Notes: a model not told the origin generated them from the sequence alone. Shown: positions 1 to 6,118, counted from the stretch's first letter. The stretch: 8,299 bases of DNA from Chloroflexota bacterium (GCA_021796315.1 JAJYOH010000251.1:1-8299); one strand, 5' to 3'. Made by a program: numbers and translations.

Positions 1-2
1 AC

Positions 3-107
3 GGACGCAAGGTCGTCGCCGCGGGTCTCTTGCGGACCTTGGCCCTGCTCCTGTTGCTGGCAGCTTTTATTTTGCTGGTAGCTTATCTCACCTTCAGATT
101 CATCTAA
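3..107 (+). CDS. C-terminal fragment of a membrane protein (5' end outside window)
   Basis: An open frame enters from the left edge, with its first complete codon at 3, and ends at TAA 105-107. The 34 visible residues begin GRKVVAAGLLRTLA and continue as an unbroken hydrophobic stretch ending YLTFRFI. This is one transmembrane helix that closes the protein a few residues from its C-terminus, with basic residues (R, K, R) before it. The stop overlaps the next start codon as TAATG, so the two genes share an mRNA and are probably translationally coupled. Too little is visible to name a family. It could be the last helix of a multi-span protein or the tail anchor of a soluble one. Confidence 0.6.
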   Translation, partial: GRKVVAAGLLRTLALLLLLAAFILLVAYLTFRFI

Positions 108-619
108 TGCCATTCATTGCGCTTATTCTTTTTATTCTTGCCATCGTTTTCTTCTGGCAATCAAACCGCCAGCAGAAGCAGGCCGGCCTGCCCGGCGGAC
201 GCGTCATCTACACCGACACACGCGCCTGGGGCGAAGTGGAGAAGCCGCTATTTTCTCAAGAATTGGGATTGACCGGCAAACCGGATTATCTCGTCGAGCA
301 AAATGGACGCATCATTCCGGTCGAAGTCAAAACGGGACGCACGCCCGAAGCGCCGTATGACTCGCACATCTTCCAGGTGGCTGCATATTGCCTGCTCGTG
401 GAAAAAACCTACGGCAAACGTCCGCCGTATGGGATCATTCATTATCCAAACCGTGACTTTGCCGTGGATTACACGCCCGCGCTCGAATCATCCCTGCTCG
501 ATCTTCTAGCCGAATTGAAGCGCGACGAGGTTCGCACCAATGTTCCGCGTTCGCACATGGACGCGGCGCGTTGCCGCAAATGCGGGTTCAGGAAAGTATG
601 TGACCAGAGTTTGGCCTGA
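107..619 (+). CDS. Membrane-anchored Cas4/RecB-like PD-(D/E)XK nuclease
   Basis: A 170-residue protein of the Dna2/Cas4 type within the RecB-like nuclease superfamily. Residues 2-17 form a single hydrophobic N-terminal helix followed by a basic, Gln-rich linker (about 18-28), so the enzyme is probably tethered to the membrane with its domain in the cytoplasm. The catalytic core is readable: GKPD (D60), then the E73-x-K75 pair in IPVEVKTG, then the QxxxY motif Q90...Y94. The C-terminus carries C156-x2-C159-x5-C165, the three clustered cysteines that bind an Fe-S cluster in Cas4 proteins. The usual fourth cysteine near the N-terminus is absent, replaced by the membrane segment; C95 is the only other cysteine. 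No CRISPR array or other cas gene is in the window, so this is a solo Cas4-like protein. Family members cut or trim DNA ends; the role of this form is unknown. The start is fixed by the TAATG overlap with the upstream gene. Confidence 0.82.
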   Translation: MPFIALILFILAIVFFWQSNRQQKQAGLPGGRVIYTDTRAWGEVEKPLFSQELGLTGKPDYLVEQNGRIIPVEVKTGRTPEAPYDSHIFQVAAYCLLVEKTYGKRPPYGIIHYPNRDFAVDYTPALESSLLDLLAELKRDEVRTNVPRSHMDAARCRKCGFRKVCDQSLA

Positions 620-638
620 TGGGATGGGAGTGTATAAT
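611..638 (+). promoter_or_regulatory. nadK promoter predicting a leaderless mRNA
   Basis: A perfect -10 hexamer TATAAT lies at 633-638, with TTGGCC at 611-616 as the -35 (4 of 6 consensus bases) and a 16-bp spacer. The -35 overlaps the last codons of the preceding nuclease gene. A start of transcription about 7 bp beyond the -10 falls at roughly 645-647, on or next to the nadK ATG. There is no Shine-Dalgarno sequence at a usable distance; the nearest purine run, GGGAG at 626-630, is about 16 bases away. The transcript would then be leaderless. Confidence 0.62.
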
Positions 639-646
639 ATTTCAAT

Positions 647-1498
647 ATGTCCGAGCCGTTCAACCCAAAGCGCCCCGTGGTCGTTTCATATCCGAAGATG
701 CCGGAAGCCGCTGCCGAAGCGGATTTGATCGTCAGGTTTTTGAAGGAAAAGGGTTTCAACGCGCCGCAGGGTTCATTGTATGACGAAGACTTGCGGCGGC
801 GCGTCAAGAGCGGCGAATTCGACATGTTGATCGCAGTGGGCGGCGATGGGACCATGCTGCGCGCAGGACATTTATGCGCGCCGAGCGGCGTCCCAATTTT
901 GGGAATCAACCTCGGACGATTGGGGTTTCTCATCCAGATTCAACGCGATGAATGGCGTCCAATGCTGGAGCGGCTTTTCAACGGCGAGGCCTGGATCGAG
1001 AATCGTATGATGATCCATGCCGAGCATGTTCGAGCCGGTGAAGTGCTGGGACACTGGCACGCGTTGAACGAGACCGTTGTCAGCCGCGGACAAAACCTGC
1101 GCCCGGTGCGGCTGGCTGCCAGCGTGGATGGACGCGTTCTGACAACTTATGTTTGCGACGGCCTGATCGCATCCACACCCACCGGTTCAACCGCCTACGC
1201 CCTGGCCGCAGGCGGACCGATCCTTCCGCCCGATTTGCGAAACATTTTGATCGTCCCGATTGCGCCCCACCTGTCTGTGGATCGCGCCGTCGTTCTGGCG
1301 GAAGGCTCATCGGTCAGCATTATTGCAAAGAGCGAGAATGCAGTTGTCAGCGTGGATGGACAGCCGCCTTTGCCGCTCGCCGAAGACGATCACGTGGATA
1401 TACGCGCCGCATCGTATGTGGCGCAATTTGTCCGCTTTGGAGACCCGGGTTATTTTTATCGCAACTTGAATGCCCACATGAATCAACCCCACCTGTAG
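647..1498 (+). CDS. nadK: NAD kinase (ATP/polyphosphate-NAD kinase)
   Basis: This cytoplasmic enzyme phosphorylates NAD to NADP and so sets the supply of NADP(H). At 283 residues it has normal family length. The diagnostic motifs occur in order: GGDGT at 65-69 (nucleotide/phosphate binding, with the catalytic Asp), the NE pair at 141-142, TPTGSTAY at 177-184, and the C-terminal beta-strand motif VSVDGQ with D237-G238. The N-terminal part is the alpha/beta domain and the C-terminal part the beta-sandwich domain seen in this family. No signal peptide or membrane segment is present. The start is the first ATG after the -10 element and lacks a ribosome-binding site, in line with a leaderless transcript. 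A zinc-finger membrane protein gene follows after 10 bp, then recN; nadK close to recN is a recurring bacterial arrangement. Confidence 0.96.
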   Translation: MSEPFNPKRPVVVSYPKMPEAAAEADLIVRFLKEKGFNAPQGSLYDEDLRRRVKSGEFDMLIAVGGDGTMLRAGHLCAPSGVPILGINLGRLGFLIQIQRDEWRPMLERLFNGEAWIENRMMIHAEHVRAGEVLGHWHALNETVVSRGQNLRPVRLAASVDGRVLTTYVCDGLIASTPTGSTAYALAAGGPILPPDLRNILIVPIAPHLSVDRAVVLAEGSSVSIIAKSENAVVSVDGQPPLPLAEDDHVDIRAASYVAQFVRFGDPGYFYRNLNAHMNQPHL

Positions 1499-1508
1499 GA
1501 TAGACACA

Positions 1509-2063
1509 ATGACCGACACCGACAATTTATTTTGCTATGTTCACCCGAATCGCCCGACCACCTTGCGCTGTAATCGCTGCGAGAGACCCATCTGCGCCCA
1601 GTGCGCCATCCTCACCCCCACCGGTTACCGCTGCAAGGAATGTGTGAAATCACAACAAAAAGTTTTCGATACCGCCGTCTGGACAGACTATATCGTGGCC
1701 TTCATCGTTGCCGTGATTGCGTCAGGAATTGCCAGCGTGCTGGTGATGGTGGTCAGCTCATTTTTCTTTGGCATATTTGTCTTGTTTATTGCCCCCGGCG
1801 CAGGCGCTGTGATCGGCAATGTTATTTTACGCTTTATCAAAAACAGGCGTTCGCGTTTGTTGTTCACCACTGCCGCAGTGGGCATCGTGGTCGGCGGATT
1901 GCCCGCCCTGTTCATCTACACCCTGCCCGCCATCTTTATGATTTTTTCAGGCAGCCTTCAAGGGCTTGGCGTTCTGCTGCCCGCCATTTGGCAGGTCGTT
2001 TATCTGGTGATGGCCGTGCCCGCCGCGTACACACAGATTTCTGGAATTCGCATTGGTGGCTAA
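1509..2063 (+). CDS. B-box-type zinc-finger multi-pass membrane protein
   Basis: A 184-residue protein in two parts. Residues 9-45 form a treble of zinc-ligand pairs: C9-x2-H12, C21-x2-C24, C29-x2-C32 and C42-x2-C45. This B-box/RING-like spacing can hold two zinc ions. From residue 58 the chain is hydrophobic, with about four membrane spans (roughly 60-82, 84-107, 117-145 and 150-176), separated after the second by a basic loop, RFIKNRRSR. The zinc module is therefore expected to be cytoplasmic at the N-terminus. Such modules in bacteria probably mediate protein or nucleic-acid contacts, but no function is established for this protein. AGGA at 1497-1500 lies 8 bases before the ATG, overlapping the nadK stop, and supports this start. 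The stop abuts the recN ATG with no gap, so it sits inside a nadK-recN transcription unit. Confidence 0.8.
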   Translation: MTDTDNLFCYVHPNRPTTLRCNRCERPICAQCAILTPTGYRCKECVKSQQKVFDTAVWTDYIVAFIVAVIASGIASVLVMVVSSFFFGIFVLFIAPGAGAVIGNVILRFIKNRRSRLLFTTAAVGIVVGGLPALFIYTLPAIFMIFSGSLQGLGVLLPAIWQVVYLVMAVPAAYTQISGIRIGG

Positions 2064-3797
2064 ATGCTGACCGAACTCCACATCCAGAACTTCGCCATCA
2101 TCGACAAGCTCAATCTTAAACTCGGCCCCGGCCTCATCATCCTGACCGGCGAAACCGGCGCGGGAAAATCCATCATCCTGGATGCGGTGGATGTATTGGT
2201 CGGCGGCCGCGCCGATGCGACCATGGTCAGGGCCGAGGCGGATAACGCGTTCGTCGAAGGCGTGTTCCAGCTCAAGGGTCCGGAAAAAGAAGCGGTGCAA
2301 CTCATCCTCAAACGTGAGGACTTGCTGGATGATCCCGATTACGTGACGCTGACGCGTGAGATCCGCCGCGAAGGACGCAGCACGGCGCGCGTCAATGGCC
2401 GGACCGCGGGCGTGTCGCTGCTCAAGGAAATTGGCGCGGCGCTGATAGATATCCACGGCCAATCTGAACATTTATCCCTGCTCGATCCGCGCGCGCATCT
2501 CGGTTTGCTGGATCGTTACGCGGATATTTCAAAACCGCTCGGTGAATATCGCCAGTCGTATCAAAAGTTATTGACCGTTCGCCGCGAGTTGAACGAATTG
2601 CGCGCCGCACAAGCCGACGCCGACCGCCGCCTTGAAATGTTGACGTTCCAGGCCGACGAAATTGAATCGGCCAAGCTCAAACCCGGCGAAGAAGATGAAC
2701 TCCGCAAGGAACGTGACCGGCTCGCCAACGCAGAATCACTAGCGCAATATGCGCAGCACGCGCTCGAAGTTTTGGATGAAGGCTCGCAGGAATCTGTGGC
2801 GGCCAGCGATCTGATCGGACAGGCAGCGCAGGCATTGGCCGCGCTTGCAAAAATAGATAAGGCGCAGGAAGACCTTGCGAACCAGGCCGCGGTGTTGGAA
2901 GACACAGTCGCGGATGTTGTCCGCAGTTTGCGTGACTATCTGGATGAGATCGAGTTCAATCCGAAACGCTTGGACGAAGTTGAAGAACGTTTGAATCTGA
3001 TCCATCATCTGACGCGCAAATATGGCGGAAGTATTCAAGCCGCCATCGCCTTTGGCGTGGATGCGCGCAAGCAGTTGGAAAATATTTCCAACGCGGGCGA
3101 ACGCATCGGCGTGTTGGAAGCGGAAGAGAATAAACTGCTTCAAACTTTATCGAAGCAGGGGCAGACACTTTCAGACAAACGCAAATCGTCCGCAGAAAAA
3201 TTGGGCAAGGGCATCGAGATCGAACTTGATGACTTGAAAATGGCTGCCGCCCGCTTTGGCGTGGACTTCCAAACCAAGCCCGACCCAAATGGCATTCCAT
3301 TGAATGATGGTTCGCGCGTGGCCTTCGACCAGAACGGCCTGGACCGCGTCGAATTTTTGGTCGCGCCGAATCCCGGCGAAGGACTCAAACCGCTGGCGAA
3401 GATCGCCTCCGGCGGTGAGACTTCGCGCTTGATGCTGGCATTGAAAAATATTTTGGCCAGCGCCGACCAAATCCCGTCGCTGATCTTCGACGAGATCGAC
3501 CAGGGCATCGGCGGACGCGTCGGCCTGATCGTTGGATTCAAACTCTGGCATCTGGGACGCACCCATCAGGTTTTCTGCGTGACGCACCTCCCTCAACTGG
3601 CTGCCTTCGGCGACCAGCATTATCAGGTGCAAAAATTAATTCAAGCCAATCGCACGCTGACGCGCGTCGAACGGCTGGACGGCGAACCGCAATTACTCGA
3701 ACTCGCGCAAATGCTCGGCGGAGTCGGCGAAGGCACGCTCCGTTCCGCGCATGAGTTGATGCAGACCGCCAGGCAGATGACGAAGAGCGGGAAGTAA
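2064..3797 (+). CDS. recN: DNA repair ATPase RecN
   Basis: RecN is an SMC-like cytoplasmic ATPase that acts in double-strand break repair by bridging or holding DNA and assisting RecA. The length (577 residues) fits the family. The N-terminal ATPase half carries the typical opening LHIQNFAIID and Walker A GETGAGKS at 29-36. A long helical, Glu/Lys/Leu/Ala-rich coiled coil occupies roughly residues 160-370. The C-terminal half has the ABC signature SGGETSRLMLALK (from 449), Walker B LIFDEID (D476, E477) and the H-loop THLPQLA (H508). The ATG directly follows the stop of the zinc-finger gene; GGTGG at 2055-2059 may serve as a weak ribosome-binding site. I see no LexA-like palindrome nearby, so SOS control is not evident. 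The last 26 bp, including the stop, recur at 4697-4722 beyond a toxin-antitoxin module. Confidence 0.96.
   Translation: MLTELHIQNFAIIDKLNLKLGPGLIILTGETGAGKSIILDAVDVLVGGRADATMVRAEADNAFVEGVFQLKGPEKEAVQLILKREDLLDDPDYVTLTREIRREGRSTARVNGRTAGVSLLKEIGAALIDIHGQSEHLSLLDPRAHLGLLDRYADISKPLGEYRQSYQKLLTVRRELNELRAAQADADRRLEMLTFQADEIESAKLKPGEEDELRKERDRLANAESLAQYAQHALEVLDEGSQESVAASDLIGQAAQALAALAKIDKAQEDLANQAAVLEDTVADVVRSLRDYLDEIEFNPKRLDEVEERLNLIHHLTRKYGGSIQAAIAFGVDARKQLENISNAGERIGVLEAEENKLLQTLSKQGQTLSDKRKSSAEKLGKGIEIELDDLKMAAARFGVDFQTKPDPNGIPLNDGSRVAFDQNGLDRVEFLVAPNPGEGLKPLAKIASGGETSRLMLALKNILASADQIPSLIFDEIDQGIGGRVGLIVGFKLWHLGRTHQVFCVTHLPQLAAFGDQHYQVQKLIQANRTLTRVERLDGEPQLLELAQMLGGVGEGTLRSAHELMQTARQMTKSGK
3772..3797 (+). 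repeat. 26-bp direct repeat, left copy (recN 3' end)
   Basis: The last 26 bp of recN, from GGCAGATGACG to GGGAAGTAA, are repeated without a mismatch at 4697-4722, in the same orientation, 925 bp downstream. The identity stops abruptly on both sides (A against C before it, G against A after it). Here the copy codes for the RecN C-terminus, ending MTKSGK plus stop. Confidence 0.93.
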
Positions 3798-3804
3798 GTA
3801 TAAT
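3777..3804 (+). promoter_or_regulatory. Promoter of the toxin-antitoxin module, straddling the repeat boundary
   Basis: A perfect TATAAT at 3799-3804 is preceded by ATGACG at 3777-3782 (4 of 6 -35 bases) with a 16-bp spacer, the same spacing as the nadK promoter. The -35 lies within the 26-bp repeat at the end of recN; the -10 starts two bases past the repeat. The expected transcription start, 7 bp after the -10, is exactly the A of the antitoxin ATG at 3811. No Shine-Dalgarno sequence precedes that ATG, so a leaderless mRNA is predicted. Confidence 0.6.
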
Positions 3805-3810
3805 AAGAAC

Positions 3811-4227
3811 ATGAACACGCGGCTGCAAAAGATCGAGCGTCTCTGTAAGAAATATCAGATCAAGGCGTTATACGCCTTTGGCAGTCGCGCCGCTGAAACG
3901 CTCCATGTACTGGAAGATGAAGCGTTTCAATTCCGGGAATCGCAAAGCGATTTGGACGTTGGCGTTCTAACCCATTCCCCTTTTTCGATTGACGACAAGG
4001 TTGATCTGGCGCTTGAATTGGAAGACACCTTCAACTTGCCCCATGTGGATTTGCTTGTGTTGAATGAAGTGGATGCTTTTCTCGCGGCGAACATCATCCG
4101 TGGTGAACGCATCTACGCTGAAGATTCATATCTTGCGGATGAATATGAACTCTTTGTCCTGCGCCGCGCCGGGGACTTGATCGATTTCGAGCGTGAACGC
4201 ATGGCGACAATCTTGCGCGAGGTTTAA
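3811..4227 (+). CDS. mntA: MNT-domain nucleotidyltransferase, MntA-type antitoxin
   Basis: A 138-residue protein of the minimal nucleotidyltransferase fold. The active-site signature is visible: FGSRA with G24-S25, then D47-x-D49 in SDLDVGVL, and a third acidic strand at VDLLVLNE (D80). Characterised MntA antitoxins transfer AMP to a tyrosine of the HEPN partner and so silence its RNase activity; that role is inferred here from the motif and the neighbour. An oddity is the distance between GS and DxD: 21 residues separate them, against about 10 in the classical GSX10DXD motif, so a loop of some 11 residues (around 30-45, rich in Glu, Phe and Gln) is inserted. The gene begins 13 bp after recN with no ribosome-binding site but a -10 box at the right place for a leaderless start. 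The HEPN gene follows after a single base. Confidence 0.85.
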   Translation: MNTRLQKIERLCKKYQIKALYAFGSRAAETLHVLEDEAFQFRESQSDLDVGVLTHSPFSIDDKVDLALELEDTFNLPHVDLLVLNEVDAFLAANIIRGERIYAEDSYLADEYELFVLRRAGDLIDFERERMATILREV

Positions 4228-4228
4228 C

Positions 4229-4687
4229 ATGATGCCGGGAAAAATTTCCAAGCGGGTGATCAGTGATCGGCTGATGTGGGTGGATCGAATGATCGGCGAG
4301 ATCCATGCCTTGCCGCTGAATTCCAAAAACACATTCATGCAGGATAGCCGGAATATTTGGTCGGCAGAATCATGTCTGCGCCGCGCATTGGAAGCGTTAT
4401 TCGATATGGGCAGGCATATCGTTGCAAAAGGTTTTGGCGAAGCGGTGACGGAATATAAAGAGATCGCTGTGGCTTTAGGCAGGCACGGCATTATTCCGCC
4501 AGCCGAACTTCACCTCATGCAAAAACTGGCGGGATATCGTAACCGGCTCGTGCATTTTTATCATGATGTCAGCGCAGACGAGCTGTTTGAGATTTGCGCA
4601 TCTCATTTGGACGATGTTGAAAAAATTGCAAATTCCCTGCGCGCGTGGCTTGTCAATCATCCTGATGTGCTTGATGAAACATTATAA
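4229..4687 (+). CDS. hepT: HEPN-domain RNase toxin, HepT-like (DUF86 type)
   Basis: A 152-residue, largely helical protein. The HEPN RNase signature is intact: YRNRLVHFY at 103-111 gives R104-x4-H109-x-Y111, the RX4HXY form. In characterised pairs R and H are catalytic and the Tyr is the residue AMPylated by MntA. The predicted action is RNA cleavage in the cytoplasm when the antitoxin is limiting. The open frame extends upstream to 4193, but GAGG at 4219-4222 lies 6 bases before ATG 4229, and this start leaves only one base after the antitoxin stop, so I chose it; ATG 4232 is an alternative. Antitoxin first and toxin second, almost touching, suggests one mRNA with coupled translation. Downstream lies the second copy of the recN tail. 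Confidence 0.86.
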   Translation: MMPGKISKRVISDRLMWVDRMIGEIHALPLNSKNTFMQDSRNIWSAESCLRRALEALFDMGRHIVAKGFGEAVTEYKEIAVALGRHGIIPPAELHLMQKLAGYRNRLVHFYHDVSADELFEICASHLDDVEKIANSLRAWLVNHPDVLDETL

Positions 4688-4696
4688 AAATGGCGC

Positions 4697-4722
4697 GGCA
4701 GATGACGAAGAGCGGGAAGTAA
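4697..4722 (+). repeat. 26-bp direct repeat, right copy (orphan recN tail)
   Basis: An exact copy of the recN 3' end (3772-3797) beginning 10 bp after the toxin stop codon. It is not the end of any gene here and ends in the same TAA, followed by ATTTTTCTTCC. It is best read as the remnant or duplicate left when the toxin-antitoxin segment joined the recN end. The interval to 4815 otherwise shows no gene. Confidence 0.93.
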
Positions 4723-4815
4723 ATTTTTCTTCCTTCGTTACTGTAGTGTACAAATCAATCTTTAACCACTAAGCCGTTGGACTGCTATCTTTCAAACTAT
4801 ACCCAGGAAAACAAT

Positions 4816-5505
4816 ATGCTTAAGAACTTGCTGAAGAAAATATGGCATGATCCTGTAGGAAGTGCTGTTATTGCTGGCATCATATTGGGATTGCCTTCTA
4901 TAGTTACATATTTAACATCTCTTACTACCAAAAATTTATTCTTAATTTTTGGCGCAGGGGTTTTCGTCCTTATTCTCTGTTTAGTGGGTTTTTTGTATTA
5001 TCGCAAAGCAACTGGGGTTATTCTCAACACAAAAACTGAGATAATCTCAGCATCTTGTACAAATGACAGAATTGATCATGTGACCAATTTCCTGTTTCGT
5101 GGAAAAAACAAATCAAATAAAAAGTCTATTCTGAATGTCTCTGGCAAGTTGCAATCTAATTTAACAAATGAAATTTTCCCTATTTATTTCAATATCAGCG
5201 GAAATCTTGTCTTGCCTAAAAACACAAACGGAATACCAGCAGGTGCTAATTTCGAATTGGTTGTTCCCTTTGCAAAGGATGATAACAATGAATTTATTAA
5301 AGGCGAGAACGGCAAATGGAATGCAAATCAAGGAATAAGATTAGGGGATTTTCTATCCAATCTCGAATCATCTACATTAACACTAGAGTTAGACGGGCAA
5401 ATTTATTTTTATAATATTTCACCTGAAATAATTAAACAGAATCTAACATCAATTCAGAGAAAAATTAGCCCACCTATTGAACCGAGAATTACGCAGAAAA
5501 GATAG
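4816..5505 (+). CDS. AT-rich orphan: two-span membrane protein with soluble C-terminal domain
   Basis: A 229-residue protein I cannot assign to a named family. The N-terminus, LLKKIWHDPVGSAVIAGI, leads into a first membrane span (about 13-34). A short loop and a second span (about 40-62) follow, so both ends should be cytoplasmic. The remaining 165 residues are polar and Asn/Lys-rich, with alternating hydrophobic strands (SGKLQSN, FPIYFNISGNLVL, FELVVPFA, LTLELDGQIYFYNIS) suggesting a beta-rich domain. The W-x-DPV-x-S-x-VI start resembles, from memory, the membrane anchor of some bacterial effector or defence proteins; this is weak inference. AGGA at 4805-4808 lies 7 bases before ATG 4816 and fixes the start, although the frame is open further up to TTG 4777. 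Codon use is far more AT-rich than in nadK or recN, pointing to separate acquisition. Confidence 0.68.
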   Translation: MLKNLLKKIWHDPVGSAVIAGIILGLPSIVTYLTSLTTKNLFLIFGAGVFVLILCLVGFLYYRKATGVILNTKTEIISASCTNDRIDHVTNFLFRGKNKSNKKSILNVSGKLQSNLTNEIFPIYFNISGNLVLPKNTNGIPAGANFELVVPFAKDDNNEFIKGENGKWNANQGIRLGDFLSNLESSTLTLELDGQIYFYNISPEIIKQNLTSIQRKISPPIEPRITQKR

Positions 5506-5599
5506 AATTGCACGAAGTAAAACAGGAGCGCTGCCCAACACGGCAGGCAGTGAACGAGTAATACCGTCACAAAGTTCAACAAATTATCACGGAGAAAGA

Positions 5600-6058
5600 A
5601 TGGCTCTGAAAAGATGGATGTATCGTGGGGGACGTCCAAACCAATTAACCAAAATAATAAATAAGGGCTGGGCAATACTTCACTCAGCAGGATTATTTCC
5701 TAACCGTTTTGTCACACTGGAAGTAGTGGGAAGACAATCGGGAAAAACGATAAGCTTTCCGCTTGCGATGGTAGTCATGAACAGGGAGAGATACCTCGTG
5801 TCCATGTTGGGAGAGGAAGCGAACTGGGTGAAAAATGTTAAAGCGGCAGGCGGAAAAGCACGGCTTCGACACGGAATTAGTGAGCAGGTTCTCCTGACAG
5901 AAGTAGATGTCAGCCAGCGAGCGCCGATCTTGAAGGCATATTTACAGCTTGCGCCCGGGGCGCGTCCGCATATACCAGTGAGCAAAGATGCGCCAGTCTC
6001 AGAGTTTGAAAAAATAGAGTCGAAGTATCCAGTATTTAGATTGGAAACTATAAAATAA
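5600..6058 (+). CDS. Ddn-like deazaflavin (F420)-dependent oxidoreductase
   Basis: A 152-residue protein matching the deazaflavin-dependent nitroreductase (DUF385/Ddn) group of the split beta-barrel flavin-binding fold. Recognisable marks are the strand and phosphate-contact motif VTLEVVGRQSGKTISFPL (GRQSGK at 44-49), the strand RYLVSMLGEEANW (G71, W76), KNVKAAG (N79, A82) and the following RLRHG. Family members transfer hydride from reduced F420 to quinones or other acceptors; the acceptor here cannot be told. The N-terminal 35 residues are basic and amphipathic (LKRWMYRGGRP), as in membrane-associated members. GGAG at 5591-5594, 5 bases before ATG 5600, decides the start; the frame is open upstream to TTG 5477, which would overlap the preceding gene and lacks family similarity. 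The 94-bp gap upstream (5506-5599) holds only a 5-bp-stem CTGCC/GGCAG hairpin at 5531-5546. Confidence 0.78.
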   Translation: MALKRWMYRGGRPNQLTKIINKGWAILHSAGLFPNRFVTLEVVGRQSGKTISFPLAMVVMNRERYLVSMLGEEANWVKNVKAAGGKARLRHGISEQVLLTEVDVSQRAPILKAYLQLAPGARPHIPVSKDAPVSEFEKIESKYPVFRLETIK

Positions 6059-6080
6059 CTGAATAATGGATCATGCTGAT

Positions 6081-6118
6081 CATCGGGCTGCCCGCCCTTA
6101 CAGCGAGGCAGCCCGATG
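6081..6118. terminator. Strong GC-rich hairpin after the oxidoreductase gene
   Basis: CATCGGGCTGCC at 6081-6092 pairs perfectly with GGCAGCCCGATG at 6107-6118: a 12-bp stem with a 14-base loop, starting 23 bp after the stop at 6058. It is well placed to end or protect the transcript from 5600. No T-run follows on either strand, so it is not a classical intrinsic terminator; it could instead be a mobile palindromic element or an mRNA 3'-end stabiliser. Confidence 0.5.

Noticed and set aside
2739..3143. Long minus-strand open frames within recN and nadK
   Set aside because: They lie opposite clearly conserved genes, have no recognisable motifs and follow from the codon composition of the true genes.
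4715..4733. GGAAG-N9-CTTCC hairpin after the right recN tail as a terminator
   Set aside because: A 5-bp stem with a 9-base loop and the T-run in the loop rather than after the stem does not fit a terminator.
4747..4756. TGTACAAATC shared with 6562-6571 as a common operator upstream of two genes
   Set aside because: A single 10-base match in 8 kb is expected by chance many times over, and the flanks differ.
4777..4815. Upstream TTG start for the AT-rich orphan (13 extra residues)
   Set aside because: No ribosome-binding site precedes it, whereas ATG 4816 has AGGA at 7 bases and begins a typical basic-hydrophobic N-terminus.
5531..5546. CTGCC-CAACAC-GGCAG hairpin containing GCCCAAC, which fits the integron attC core RYYYAAC
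   Set aside because: No matching GTTRRRY partner core or long imperfect stem is present in 5506-5599, and there is no integrase; only a 5-bp stem can be supported.
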